NCBI GenBank assembly: GCA_000433015.1
Contig: HF998023.1
Location: 58,474 to 110,147, forward strand
From: Firmicutes bacterium CAG:631
Lineage (GTDB): Bacteria > Bacillota_I > Bacilli_A > RFN20 > CAG-631
Length of the DNA: 51,674 nucleotides
Reading direction: 5' to 3'
Below the pieces are notes generated by a model, which was not told the DNA's origin, did no database searches, and saw only the letters and a program-made list of their open reading frames with translations. The first letter of the stretch is position 1; every line of letters starts with the position of its first letter. Positions 19,788-28,847 of this stretch are shown in pieces. The translations under genes were made by a program, and so were the position numbers.

Positions 19788-20546
19788 TTAATAATATTCT
19801 TTTAATTTTGCAATAAAGTTGGCTACAGGAACAGAAATCAAATCGCCGTTAATGGCAAAAGAGACTTTACCTGTTTCTTCAGATACAACAATTGTGATGG
19901 CATCACAAACTTCACTAATGCCTATTGCAGCACGATGTCTTGAACCATATTTTCCATTTAAAGCTTTTTGCGTAGGTTGATAAAAAACAGCGGCGGCAAC
20001 AATATAATTTCCACGAATGATTACAGCACCATCATGTAACGGAGTTTTATTGACAAAAATGGTTTCTAATAATTCAGAAGTGACCGGAGCATCAACATAA
20101 ACGCCAGAGGTTTGTAAAAATGGAGTTAAATCATCTTCTCTTTCTAAAGTAATTAAAGCGCCTGTTTTATTGGCGGATAAATCAGAAATGGTTTTAAATA
20201 ATTTGTTAAATAAATCATCAATTTCATTGGTAGATAATGTAGGAAGAGGCTTTTCTTGTTTCTTTTTGTGTTGAAATAAAAAGTTTTCTTTTTTATTTGA
20301 ATTTAAATTTATCAACAAAATAATGGCTCCAACAAAAGCAATAACACAAAGAATGGTTCTTAAAAAAGATAAATTAAAGATATGGGTTAAGGCAATGACA
20401 ATAATAGTTCCAATGGTTATTAATAAGACTTTTAATGAATATTTAAAATACATAAATCCAACTAAAATAGCTGCTAAAGCACATAAAATACCAGCTACAT
20501 AATCAATAATTTGAGTTGCAGTAACTGCAAAAATAAAATTTAACAC
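19788..20546 (-). CDS. cdaA: Diadenylate cyclase CdaA
   Basis: Makes the second messenger c-di-AMP from two ATP. Three transmembrane helices occupy roughly residues 5-85, followed by the DAC domain with its two signatures, LHDGAVII and GSRHRAAIGISE. The start is decided by the ribosome site: AGAGGTG lies six bases before a GTG at 20546, while the longer reading frame from ATG 20564 would contain that site within its first codons. The result is 252 residues, close to other CdaA proteins. In Firmicutes cdaA is normally followed by cdaR and glmM; both are absent here. Confidence 0.94.
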   Translation of the reverse strand: MLNFIFAVTATQIIDYVAGILCALAAILVGFMYFKYSLKVLLITIGTIIVIALTHIFNLSFLRTILCVIAFVGAIILLINLNSNKKENFLFQHKKKQEKPLPTLSTNEIDDLFNKLFKTISDLSANKTGALITLEREDDLTPFLQTSGVYVDAPVTSELLETIFVNKTPLHDGAVIIRGNYIVAAAVFYQPTQKALNGKYGSRHRAAIGISEVCDAITIVVSEETGKVSFAINGDLISVPVANFIAKLKEYY

Positions 20547-20586
20547 GGGTTTCACCTCTAACATTACAAATTCTCACAATATATAA

Positions 20587-20600
20587 TATCAAATTTGATA
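20587..20600. promoter_or_regulatory. Palindrome between cdaA and the lipase gene
   Basis: TATCAAATTTGATA is a perfect 14-bp palindrome about 40 bp upstream of the cdaA start, in the region shared with the divergent lipase gene. It has the form of an operator. No cognate regulator can be named. Confidence 0.35.
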
Positions 20601-20689
20601 GGAAATAAACACTTTTTTTAGAAAAAATTTAAAAAAAATTGAAGAAAGTGTATAATGAATTTGAGCAAATCCTTTTAAGGAGGAAAAAA

Positions 20690-21592
20690 ATGGAAAAAAT
20701 CATTTTAGAAGGTTATCAAAATCAATCCTTTTTTGTTGAATCTTATGAGATTAATCAACCCAAAGCTGTTGTAATCTTAGTGCATGGTGTGGCAGAATGT
20801 GCTAGTCGTTATCAACAAGTTGCAACAATTTTGAATCAAGCTGGAATGAATGTTTATATTGCTGATCATATAGGACATGGTCAAAATGTTGAAGCGTCTG
20901 CTTTAGGTCATTGGGAAAAAGGAGATTTTGATGGATGCATTTTTAATGTTCATGTGTTATATCAGCAAAAAAGAAAAGTTTTTCCAACATTACCTTTCTT
21001 TTTGTTAGGTCATTCGATGGGTTCTTTTATGGCACAAAAATATCAATATCTTTATCCAAATCAATTTCAAGGAATCATTCTTACAGGCTGTGCTAAAGCA
21101 GATGCTTTGTTCAAATTTGGTCATCTTTTTTCCTCTTTGATGGCCATGTTTCATAAAAAAACAACACGAATGCCCATTATTGATCGTTTATCTTTTGGTG
21201 CTTTCAATAAAAAATTTCGCCCCAATCAAACGAATTGTGATTGGCTTTGTAAAGACAAAGAAATTTGTCAATGGTATCAAGACACACCTTATGTTGGTTT
21301 TGTTGGAACGGCTGGATTTTATCAAGAATTTTATAAAAATGTTTCAAAAATTCCTAATCGAAAGTATAAGCACGTCATTGATCAAGATCAACCATTACTT
21401 TTATTGGGTGGAAAAGAGGATATGGTTTCCAATCGAGGAAAAAAACTTAAAAAACTTGCTCGTTTTTATCAAAAACAAAGTAACCAAGTTCAATATTATT
21501 TATTTGATCATCTTCGTCATGAAATCTTTAATGAACCAGAAAAACAAGAAGTTTTTGACATTTTAATTCCATGGATGGAGGAACATTTATAA
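20690..21592 (+). CDS. Alpha/beta hydrolase, monoacylglycerol lipase/lysophospholipase type
   Basis: 300 residues with the serine-aminopeptidase-S33/lysophospholipase pattern: oxyanion block VILVHGVAECASRYQQ, DHIGHGQNVE, nucleophile elbow LLGHSMGSFMAQ (Ser near 114), the acid in LLLLGGKEDMVS near 243 and the base in HLRHEIFNEPE near 280. ATG 20690 follows AAGGAGGAAAAA; the long upstream frame is not needed. A TATAAT lies at 20651-20656. The stop overlaps the glpK start as TAATG, which suggests that glycerol released from a monoacylglycerol is handed directly to glycerol kinase. Confidence 0.85.
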   Translation: MEKIILEGYQNQSFFVESYEINQPKAVVILVHGVAECASRYQQVATILNQAGMNVYIADHIGHGQNVEASALGHWEKGDFDGCIFNVHVLYQQKRKVFPTLPFFLLGHSMGSFMAQKYQYLYPNQFQGIILTGCAKADALFKFGHLFSSLMAMFHKKTTRMPIIDRLSFGAFNKKFRPNQTNCDWLCKDKEICQWYQDTPYVGFVGTAGFYQEFYKNVSKIPNRKYKHVIDQDQPLLLLGGKEDMVSNRGKKLKKLARFYQKQSNQVQYYLFDHLRHEIFNEPEKQEVFDILIPWMEEHL

Positions 21593-23088
21593 TGGAAAAA
21601 TATCTTTTAGCGATTGATCAAGGAACAACCAGTACGAGAGCCATTATCTTTAATAAACAGGGGCAAATCATTTATCAAGCCCAAGAAGAAATTGAACAAT
21701 TTTATCCACAAATTGGATGGGTAGAACAAGATGCGACAGAAATTTATTCAAAAACATTAAGTGTCATGATTGAAGCAGTTGTACGTAGTCGTTTAGAAAT
21801 GGATCAAATTGCTTGCATTGGCATTACCAATCAAAGAGAAACGATTGTGATGTGGGATAAAAAGACCCAAGAACCCGTTTATAAAGCGATTGTTTGGCAA
21901 TCGAATCAATCGGAAAAAATTTGTCAACGTCTCATAAAAAAAGGATATGAAAAGAAAATTCAAGATAAAACGGGATTAAAAATCAATCCTTATTTTAGTG
22001 CAACAAAAATCATATGGCTTTTTGAAAAATACCCTCATTTAAAAAAGAAAGCAAAAGATGGAGAATTATTATGTGGCACTATCGATAGTTGGTTATTGTA
22101 TAAATTAACGAATGGAAATGTTCATGCTACCGATATTTCTAATGCTTCAAGAACCATGCTTTTTAATATTCATACTTTAAAGTGGGATAAAGAATTGTTA
22201 ACTTTATTTTCAATTCCTGAAACAATTTTGCCAGAAGTGAAACCTTCTAGTGGCATTTTTGGCTATATTGAAAAAAATCAATTTTTAAATAATCAAAAAA
22301 GAATTCCGATTAGTGGAATGGCAGGGGATCAACAAGCCTCTTTATTTGGCCATTGCTGTTTTCAACCAGGAGAATTAAAAAATACTTATGGAACCGGATG
22401 TTTTGCTTTAATAAATACAGGAAATAAACCCGTTCAGTCAAAAAAAGGATTACTCACTACGATTGCTTGGCAAATTCAAGATGAAATTTGTTATGCATTA
22501 GAGGGTTCCGTATTTGTAGCTGGCGCCGCAGTGCAATGGTTAAGAGATGGATTACGGATGATCCAAACCTCCAAAGATTCAGAAAGATACGCAAAAAAGG
22601 TTTGTGATAGTCAAGGCGTTTATGTTGTCCCTTCTTTTACAGGATTAGGAACACCATATTGGAATAACCAAGTCAAAGGAGCGATTTTTGGTTTAACAAG
22701 AGGGACGACAAAAGAACATATTATACGTGCCACTTTAGAATCCATTGCTTATCAAAGCAAAGATGTCATCGAAACGATGAAAAAAGAAACCAAATTATGT
22801 TTTTCACAACTTGCTGTTGATGGTGGTGCCTCAGAAAATGATTTTTTAATGCAATTTCAAAGTGATATTTTACAATGTGAAATTGTTTTACAAGAAAATG
22901 CCCAATCGACCGCTTTAGGGGTTGCTTTTTTAGCAGGACTGGGTAGTGGGTTATATCGCGATTTAAATGAAATTAAACAATTAAAATCAATAAAGAAAAT
23001 GTATCAGCCACAAATGAGTACAAAAGAAGTTCGTCAACGTTATACTAAATGGAAAGTTGCAATTTCAGCGGTAACTCGTTTTGTTTAA
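21592..23088 (+). CDS. glpK: Glycerol kinase
   Basis: Phosphorylates glycerol to sn-glycerol-3-phosphate. FGGY-kinase signatures: LLAIDQGTTSTRAIIFNK at the N-terminus, GITNQRETIVMWD, GTIDSWLLYKLTNG, ISNASRTMLFNIHTLKWD, GMAGDQQASLFGH, NTYGTGCF and PSFTGLGTPYWN. At 498 residues it matches the family. The start shares one base with the lipase stop (TAATG), and GGAGG lies in the lipase end. The 3' end overlaps the convergent glycosylase gene by 44 bp. No glpF or glpO is adjacent. Confidence 0.95.
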   Translation: MEKYLLAIDQGTTSTRAIIFNKQGQIIYQAQEEIEQFYPQIGWVEQDATEIYSKTLSVMIEAVVRSRLEMDQIACIGITNQRETIVMWDKKTQEPVYKAIVWQSNQSEKICQRLIKKGYEKKIQDKTGLKINPYFSATKIIWLFEKYPHLKKKAKDGELLCGTIDSWLLYKLTNGNVHATDISNASRTMLFNIHTLKWDKELLTLFSIPETILPEVKPSSGIFGYIEKNQFLNNQKRIPISGMAGDQQASLFGHCCFQPGELKNTYGTGCFALINTGNKPVQSKKGLLTTIAWQIQDEICYALEGSVFVAGAAVQWLRDGLRMIQTSKDSERYAKKVCDSQGVYVVPSFTGLGTPYWNNQVKGAIFGLTRGTTKEHIIRATLESIAYQSKDVIETMKKETKLCFSQLAVDGGASENDFLMQFQSDILQCEIVLQENAQSTALGVAFLAGLGSGLYRDLNEIKQLKSIKKMYQPQMSTKEVRQRYTKWKVAISAVTRFV

Positions 23089-23581
23089 GTAAGGGGTCTT
23101 GAATAATTTTCCATGATTCAATCAGTTGCTTTAAAGAATAGCGCGCATTTGCGCTAGAACTTGAGGGTAACAAATGACTATAGAGCTTTAACTCAGGAAA
23201 AAACTTTAAAAAGTTTTGATAAGCTGTTTTTCCATTCAAATAGATAGTAGATATTTCTGTTTGTTTTAATAATTGATAAAGTGAAATGGGTTTTACATTT
23301 TGTATTGATGCGTCACTAGAATTGACAATCATGCAAGATTCAATAACATCATATAACGCAATATAGTATTGTTTTAATTGCTTGATTTTTTCTTCTTTTG
23401 TAGATTCATAAAATGAAGTATGAAAAAGGGCATCAAGAATTTTCCAAAATCGATTTTGAGGATTCATATAATAAAATTGTTGTTTTCGAGAAACAATAGA
23501 AGGAAAACTTCCTAAAATTAATATTTGACTGTGCTTATCATAAACGGGTTGAAATGGGTGTTGTACAAATTCTTTTTGCAT
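23045..23581 (-). CDS. DNA-deoxyinosine (hypoxanthine) glycosylase, UDG superfamily
   Basis: Excises deaminated purine (hypoxanthine) from DNA. Family features: ILILGSFPSIVSRKQQFYYM (motif 1 region), NPQNRFWKILDALF, IALYDVIESC, and the C-terminal HLLPSSSSANARYS loop that corresponds to the UDG leucine-loop motif. 178 residues is normal for this family, distinct from the family-1 Ung also found here. AGGAAGTG lies before the ATG at 23581. The last 44 bp overlap glpK, giving the two genes interlocked 3' ends. Confidence 0.82.
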   Translation of the reverse strand: MQKEFVQHPFQPVYDKHSQILILGSFPSIVSRKQQFYYMNPQNRFWKILDALFHTSFYESTKEEKIKQLKQYYIALYDVIESCMIVNSSDASIQNVKPISLYQLLKQTEISTIYLNGKTAYQNFLKFFPELKLYSHLLPSSSSANARYSLKQLIESWKIIQDPLLKQNELPLKLQLSI

Positions 23582-23676
23582 ATTTTCACTTCCTATTGTG
23601 ATATTATCTTACTTCAAGATTTAAAAAAAAGTCAATTATGCTATAATAAAAAAGAAAAGAAAGAAGGATGCGTAGT

Positions 23677-24498
23677 ATGATTCATGAAATTGTGGATTTA
23701 AAAGAATTTTTTCCTTTGCCTTATTCAGTAACACTTGAATGTTATTGTCCGAGCAATTTTGGTGAAATAGATTTGAATCGAAAAAGAAAAAGTATTGTGA
23801 TTTACCCTGGCGGTGGGTATTGTATGTGTAGTGATCGGGAAGCCGAACCGGTTGCATTACAATTCGTTGGAGAAGATTGCAATGCCTTTGTTTTAAAATA
23901 TTCTTGCGAAGAAAAAGCTTATTATCCTACCCCCATTTTAGAAGGGTTAGCAGCCATTGCTTATTTAAGAAGAAATGCAAAAAAATATAATGTTGATGTG
24001 AATAAAATTATTGTTATGGGTTTTTCAGCTGGCGGACATTTAGCTGCTACGGTTTCTGCTTTTTGGCATCAAGAAATGTATGCAAAACAAATTCAAGCAA
24101 CCATGGATGAAGTTAAAGTCAATGGTGCTATTTTATGTTATCCTGTTATTTCAATGAAAACCTATAGTCATTGTTTAACAAGAAAACAAATGACCCATGA
24201 TGAACCAAAATTAATGGAATTGTTATCGATTGAAGATCAAGTGACAGAACATTTTCCTAAAACATTTATTTGGCATACGACTTTTGATGCAACGGTCCCT
24301 GTTGAAAATACATTGTTTTTAGTTCAATCTTTGACAAAATATAAAATTCCATATGAATTACATATTTTTCCCAATGGAGTTCATGGTCTTTCATTAGCCA
24401 ATTTTATTACCAAACCTGTCAATTATGATGCGTGTGTGGTAAAAGAAACGGAAATTTGGATGCCTCTTTGCAAAAAATTTATTAAAGAAGAATTTTAA
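23677..24498 (+). CDS. Alpha/beta hydrolase, acetyl-esterase/xylanase-type (BD-FAE-like)
   Basis: 273 residues. The HGGG-like oxyanion block is VIYPGGGYCMCSDREAEP near 47, the nucleophile elbow is VMGFSAGGHLAAT (Ser near 114), the acid is in HTTFDATVPVENT near 210 and the base is in PNGVHGLSLA near 237. This set is typical of small intracellular esterases that deacetylate plant oligosaccharides; the substrate here is inferred only. ATG 23677 has AAGAAGG nine bases upstream. An extended -10 (TGCTATAAT, 23639-23647) drives it. Confidence 0.82.
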   Translation: MIHEIVDLKEFFPLPYSVTLECYCPSNFGEIDLNRKRKSIVIYPGGGYCMCSDREAEPVALQFVGEDCNAFVLKYSCEEKAYYPTPILEGLAAIAYLRRNAKKYNVDVNKIIVMGFSAGGHLAATVSAFWHQEMYAKQIQATMDEVKVNGAILCYPVISMKTYSHCLTRKQMTHDEPKLMELLSIEDQVTEHFPKTFIWHTTFDATVPVENTLFLVQSLTKYKIPYELHIFPNGVHGLSLANFITKPVNYDACVVKETEIWMPLCKKFIKEEF

Positions 24499-24501
24499 AA
24501 T

Positions 24502-24538
24502 AAAAAGCAAACGGAAGTAACATCGTTTGCTTTTTTTC
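24502..24538. terminator. Bidirectional terminator
   Basis: AAAAAGCAAACG (24502-24513) and CGTTTGCTTTTT (24524-24535) form a 12-bp stem with T runs on both strands, between the convergent esterase gene and the ABC exporter operon. Confidence 0.92.
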
Positions 24539-24542
24539 TTTG

Positions 24543-26447
24543 TTATTCTAATTCAAAGGCACCCGTATATAATTGATAATATTTTCCTTTTTGAGCAATT
24601 AAAGATTCATGATTGCCTCGTTCGATAATTTCTCCATGTTCTAAAACCATAATCGCATCAGCATTTTTAACTGTTGAAAGTCGGTGAGCAATGACAAAAA
24701 CGGTTCGACCATGCATGAGAGTATCCATTCCTTTTTCAATGAGCGCTTCTGTTCGTGTATCAATAGAAGAAGTGGCTTCATCTAAAATGAGGACAGGCGG
24801 ATTAGCAATAGCTGCACGGGCAATCGCTAATAATTGTCTTTGTCCTTGACTTAAATTGGCTCCATCTGAAGTTAAAACGGTATCATATCCTTCAGGTAAT
24901 TTTTGAATAAAATCATCTGCATTAGCAATTTTTGCTGCCGCATAAACTTCTTCATCGGTCGCATTTAATTTACCATAACGAATATTTTCTTTAACCGTTC
25001 CTGTAAATAAATGCGTGTCTTGTAAAACCATCGCTAAGGATCTTCTTAAATCATCTTTTTTAATTTTAGAAATATTAATGCCATCGTATCGAATTTTTCC
25101 ACCTTGAATTTCATAAAATCGATTAATTAAATTGGTAATGGTTGTTTTTCCAGCACCTGTTGAACCAACAAAGGCAATTTTTTGACCGGGACGAGCATAT
25201 AAACTTAAATCTTTTAAAATAATTTTTTCTGGCTCATAACCAAAAGTAACATCTTCAAAGACAACATCCCCTTTTAACTCAATATAACTGATGGTGCCAT
25301 CATGATGAGCATGTTTCCAAGCCCACATGCCTGTTCTTTTTTCACTTTCAATAATTTTACCATTTTTATCTTTTGTAGCATTGACTAACATGACATAACC
25401 ATTATCTTCTTCAGGTTTTTCATCAATAATAGCAAAGACTCTTTCAGCACCAGCCAAGGCCATAAAAATAGAATTAAATTGTTGTGATAGTTGGTTAATT
25501 GGTTGGCCAAAGGAACGGGTGAATTGTAAAAAACTTGCAATTCCACCTAAATCAAGACCACCAATATGATTAATGGCTAAGGCTGCCCCAATAATTGCTG
25601 TAAGCACATATAATAAATAAGATAAATTACCCATGATAGGGAATAAGATAATAGAATAAGAGTTTGCATAATAAGAAGCTTCTCTTAAACGACTATTGTA
25701 AGTTTTAAAATCTTCATTAATGCGATTTTCTCTACAAAAAACTTTGACGACTTTTTGTCCTTCAATCATCTCTTCAATATATCCATTTGTTCTACTAATT
25801 TCTAGTTGTTGTTTTTGGAAGTAGCGACGAGAATGAGCACCAATTTTTTTCACAATAATAATCATAGCAATCATCATTAAGACGACAAGAATGGTAAGTA
25901 AAGGACTTAATACAATCATGACAATAAAAACAGAAACAATCATGACAAAAGAGTTAATTAATTGAGGGATTCCTTGACTCAACATTTCTCGAATGGCATC
26001 GACATCGTTATTAAATACAGACATAATTTCTCCATGAGGATGTTTGTCAAAATAAACAATAGGTAAATTTTGCATGTTGTTAAATACATCTTTACGGATA
26101 TCATTAAGAATTCGTAAAGAAATGGTCATCATTAAACGATTATATAAGTAAGTTGAAATAATTCCAATTCCATAAATGCTAGCCATCATTAAAATGGTAT
26201 TGATAAAATTAGATAAGTCGGGATTTTTTTGACCAATATAGGGAGCAATATAATCATTGATTAAGGGCTTTAAAAAATAAATGCCAGCAACATTAGCTCC
26301 ACAAGATAAAATGACAAAAAGGACAACGAAGGCAAAGCGAATTCGAAAAGGTTTAAAATAGACAAATAATCGTTTGAGGGTTTGTCGAATATTTTTGGGA
26401 CGATTCTTTTTGGGCATGGAATGTTCTTGTTTTTTTACCTTTTTCAT
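24543..26447 (-). CDS. ABC exporter half-transporter, canonical ATPase subunit (heterodimeric multidrug type)
   Basis: 634 residues: a basic N-terminal tail (about 1-25), six transmembrane helices (about 35-335) and a nucleotide-binding domain with Walker A VGSTGAGKTTITNL, signature LSQGQRQLLAIARA, Walker B VLILDEATSSID and H-loop IAHRLSTV. The catalytic Glu is intact. An insertion of about 35 residues near 365-400 before the strand preceding Walker A is a feature of many Firmicutes heterodimers. Its ATG overlaps the stop of the partner gene (ATGA). The substrate is unknown; drug or peptide export is inferred. Confidence 0.9.
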   Translation of the reverse strand: MKKVKKQEHSMPKKNRPKNIRQTLKRLFVYFKPFRIRFAFVVLFVILSCGANVAGIYFLKPLINDYIAPYIGQKNPDLSNFINTILMMASIYGIGIISTYLYNRLMMTISLRILNDIRKDVFNNMQNLPIVYFDKHPHGEIMSVFNNDVDAIREMLSQGIPQLINSFVMIVSVFIVMIVLSPLLTILVVLMMIAMIIIVKKIGAHSRRYFQKQQLEISRTNGYIEEMIEGQKVVKVFCRENRINEDFKTYNSRLREASYYANSYSIILFPIMGNLSYLLYVLTAIIGAALAINHIGGLDLGGIASFLQFTRSFGQPINQLSQQFNSIFMALAGAERVFAIIDEKPEEDNGYVMLVNATKDKNGKIIESEKRTGMWAWKHAHHDGTISYIELKGDVVFEDVTFGYEPEKIILKDLSLYARPGQKIAFVGSTGAGKTTITNLINRFYEIQGGKIRYDGINISKIKKDDLRRSLAMVLQDTHLFTGTVKENIRYGKLNATDEEVYAAAKIANADDFIQKLPEGYDTVLTSDGANLSQGQRQLLAIARAAIANPPVLILDEATSSIDTRTEALIEKGMDTLMHGRTVFVIAHRLSTVKNADAIMVLEHGEIIERGNHESLIAQKGKYYQLYTGAFELE

Positions 26448-28168
26448 TGTTCAATCACCCCTTTTTGTTGTGAAACATAAACTTCTTGATAGATTGGACA
26501 GGTTTGCAATAATTCATCATGTTGACCAATCGCTACAATATTTCCTTTATCTAAGACAAGAACGCGGTCGGCATCTTGAACAGAAGCGATTCTTTGAGCA
26601 ATAATTAAAGTTGTTGTGTGTTTTAAATTGGCTTTAAATGCGGCTCGAATTTTGCTATCTGTAGCCGTATCTACGGCACTTGTTGAATCATCTAAAATGA
26701 TAATTTTTGGCTTTTTAAGTAAAGCGCGAGCAATACAAAGTCGTTGTTTTTGTCCTCCAGATACATTGACACCACCTTGTCCTAATTCGGTTTCATATTG
26801 TGCAGGGAAAGACATGATAAAATCATGGGCTTGTGCGGCTTTACAAGCTTCGATGATTTCTTCATCTGTAGCCTCCTCATTCCCCCATTTTAGATTTTCT
26901 TTAATGGTTCCTGAAAATAAAACATTTTTTTGTAAAACCATGGCTACTTGATTTCTTAAAGTATCAATTTTGTATTCTTTAACATTGTGGCCACCTACGC
27001 GGACTTCTCCCAAAGTGGTGTCGTATAAACGAGGAATGAGTTGAACCAATGTAGTTTTTGCTGATCCCGTTCCTCCAATAATACCAATGGTTTCTCCAGA
27101 ATGAATTTTTAAATTGATATCATTTAAAACTAATTTATGAGGATCTTTTGAGTAACTAAAACCGACATGATCAAATTCGATGGATGCATCTTCCATGACT
27201 TGGTCAGTTAATGAATCTTTGATATCTGGTTCTTCATTTAAAACTTCACCAATTCTTTTAAAAGAAGAAGCTGACATAACAATCATGACTCCAGCCATTG
27301 AAATCATCATCAATGAAAATAAAATTTGTTGAATATAATTAATAAAACTCATCAATTCACCCGTGGTCATGGTTGTACTAATAACCAGTTGTGCGCCAAA
27401 CCATGCAGCTAGTAACATACAAGCATACATGACAAATTGCATAACGGGATTGTTAAATAATAATATCTTTTCTGCCCTTAATGAAGCATCATTGACCGCA
27501 TCAGAAGTGGCATTAAATTTTTTACTTTCATAATCTTTTCTAACATATGCTTTTACGGTGCGAATAGCAATTAAATTTTCTTGAATGGTGGCTTCCATTT
27601 CATCATATTTATGCAACATAAAGGTAAATTTAGGATAAGCCGTTCTTGCAATAACAAAAAGAAGACTTCCCAAAATAGGAATGGCAGCTAAAAACATCAT
27701 TGCTAAAGATGAATTTAAAGTAAAAGCCATAACTGTTGAACAAATTAACATAAAAGGAGCTCTAACGGACATCCGAATTGAAACTTGAAAAGCCATTTGG
27801 ACATAGGTAATGTCTGTTGTTAATCGAGTGACTAAAGAAGCGGTTGAATATTTATCAATATTAGCTGAAGAAAATTCTTGAATTTTTTCCATTTCTTTTT
27901 GTCGAATTCCTTCTGATAGACCAGTAGAAGCTTTTACCGCCGTTTTTCCGGATAATATGCCAAATATTAATGAAAAAATGGCAATAATGGCCATAATAAT
28001 TCCTGTTTGAATAACAACATCCATATTTCCTTTGTCAATTCCTTCATCTACAATTTTAGACATCAGCATAGGAATAGCCACTTCCCCAATGACTTCCAGC
28101 ATGACAAAAACAGGAGTCAATATGGCATATATTTTATATTTTCCAATACATGATAGTACTTTTTTCAC
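26444..28168 (-). CDS. ABC exporter half-transporter, degenerate-site subunit
   Basis: 574 residues with six transmembrane helices and a nucleotide-binding domain: Walker A IGGTGSAKTTLVQL, signature VSGGQKQRLCIARAL, Walker B IIILDDSTSAVD. The catalytic Glu is replaced by Asp (DDSTSAVD), which is typical of the degenerate half of heterodimeric exporters such as BmrCD/LmrCD. The start is GTG 28168, six bases after AAAGGATG; the longer frame from TTG 28201 begins inside the promoter region. It is first in the operon. Confidence 0.88.
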   Translation of the reverse strand: MKKVLSCIGKYKIYAILTPVFVMLEVIGEVAIPMLMSKIVDEGIDKGNMDVVIQTGIIMAIIAIFSLIFGILSGKTAVKASTGLSEGIRQKEMEKIQEFSSANIDKYSTASLVTRLTTDITYVQMAFQVSIRMSVRAPFMLICSTVMAFTLNSSLAMMFLAAIPILGSLLFVIARTAYPKFTFMLHKYDEMEATIQENLIAIRTVKAYVRKDYESKKFNATSDAVNDASLRAEKILLFNNPVMQFVMYACMLLAAWFGAQLVISTTMTTGELMSFINYIQQILFSLMMISMAGVMIVMSASSFKRIGEVLNEEPDIKDSLTDQVMEDASIEFDHVGFSYSKDPHKLVLNDINLKIHSGETIGIIGGTGSAKTTLVQLIPRLYDTTLGEVRVGGHNVKEYKIDTLRNQVAMVLQKNVLFSGTIKENLKWGNEEATDEEIIEACKAAQAHDFIMSFPAQYETELGQGGVNVSGGQKQRLCIARALLKKPKIIILDDSTSAVDTATDSKIRAAFKANLKHTTTLIIAQRIASVQDADRVLVLDKGNIVAIGQHDELLQTCPIYQEVYVSQQKGVIEQ

Positions 28169-28216
28169 TTTATCATCCTTTCTTATTAAAAAATTTGACA
28201 AAATCTTTTCCGAAAC

Positions 28217-28254
28217 ATTGTAACTTTCTTTATATTAAATGTCAAGACATTTAA
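28217..28254 (-). promoter_or_regulatory. Promoter with palindromic operator for the ABC exporter operon
   Basis: Minus strand TTGACA (28240-28245), 17 bp, TACAAT (28217-28222). The -35 is embedded in a perfect 9+9 inverted repeat TTAAATGTC-AA-GACATTTAA (28235-28254). A protein bound there would block RNA polymerase. The neighbouring XRE-type regulator at 28451 is the obvious candidate. Confidence 0.7.
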
Positions 28255-28450
28255 ATATCTTTCATCAAGAGGATTCATTTGCCTTTGATTATTTTTAAAA
28301 AGACTATAGAAAAGACTATAGAAACCATATGTCCTTTCATTTGAAATTATGCTCTATAAATTATCAAAAATTTGTCAGTTGCAAATAATCAAACATGATA
28401 ATTAAATATCGCAACGTGTTGGGTATACTATACATGCGAGGTGATGATTT

Positions 28451-28753
28451 TTGTTGGTCTTGACAGCAGATCGCATTAAAAAACTGCGTGAATCAAAAGG
28501 ATGGTCTCAAGTCAAGTTATCAAAGAAACTAGGAATAACAAGATCAAGTGTCAATGCATGGGAAATGGGTGTGTCCATTCCAAGTACACAAAAAATTGTT
28601 GAGTTAGCATTGTTATTTCAAACTTCAACCGATTATTTATTAGGATTGGATGATGAAAAAACATTATCTTTGAGAACGTTGACAGATAAAGAAATTGAAC
28701 TTATTTATCAACTTTTAAATTATATTGAATATATTAAGAATCATAATCAGTAG
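28451..28753 (+). CDS. XRE-family helix-turn-helix transcriptional regulator
   Basis: 100 residues. A Cro/CI-type helix-turn-helix covers about 6-62: IKKLRESKGWSQVKLSKKLG, ITRSSVNAWEMGVSIPS, and VELALLFQTSTDYLLGLDD. A short C-terminal helical tail follows. The start is TTG 28451, with AGGTGAT about six bases upstream; no ATG is available in this frame. It is divergent from the ABC exporter, whose promoter contains a palindrome, so it is probably the local repressor or activator. It ends in its own terminator. Confidence 0.85.
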   Translation: MLVLTADRIKKLRESKGWSQVKLSKKLGITRSSVNAWEMGVSIPSTQKIVELALLFQTSTDYLLGLDDEKTLSLRTLTDKEIELIYQLLNYIEYIKNHNQ

Positions 28754-28759
28754 AATATA

Positions 28760-28787
28760 GAACTAATTCAAAATTAGTTCTTTTTTA
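28760..28787 (+). terminator. Intrinsic terminator of the XRE regulator gene
   Basis: GAACTAATT (28760-28768) pairs with AATTAGTTC (28772-28780), followed by six T. Confidence 0.92.
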
Positions 28788-28847
28788 TTAATGATTTTTT
28801 GTTTTATGGTATAATGCTTATAGAAAAAGAAAAGAGAGGAATCAACA

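Noticed and set aside
21180..21566. Plus-strand frame of 128 codons inside the lipase gene
   Set aside because: It overlaps the conserved C-terminal half of the alpha/beta hydrolase, and its low-complexity translation is a frame-shifted shadow.
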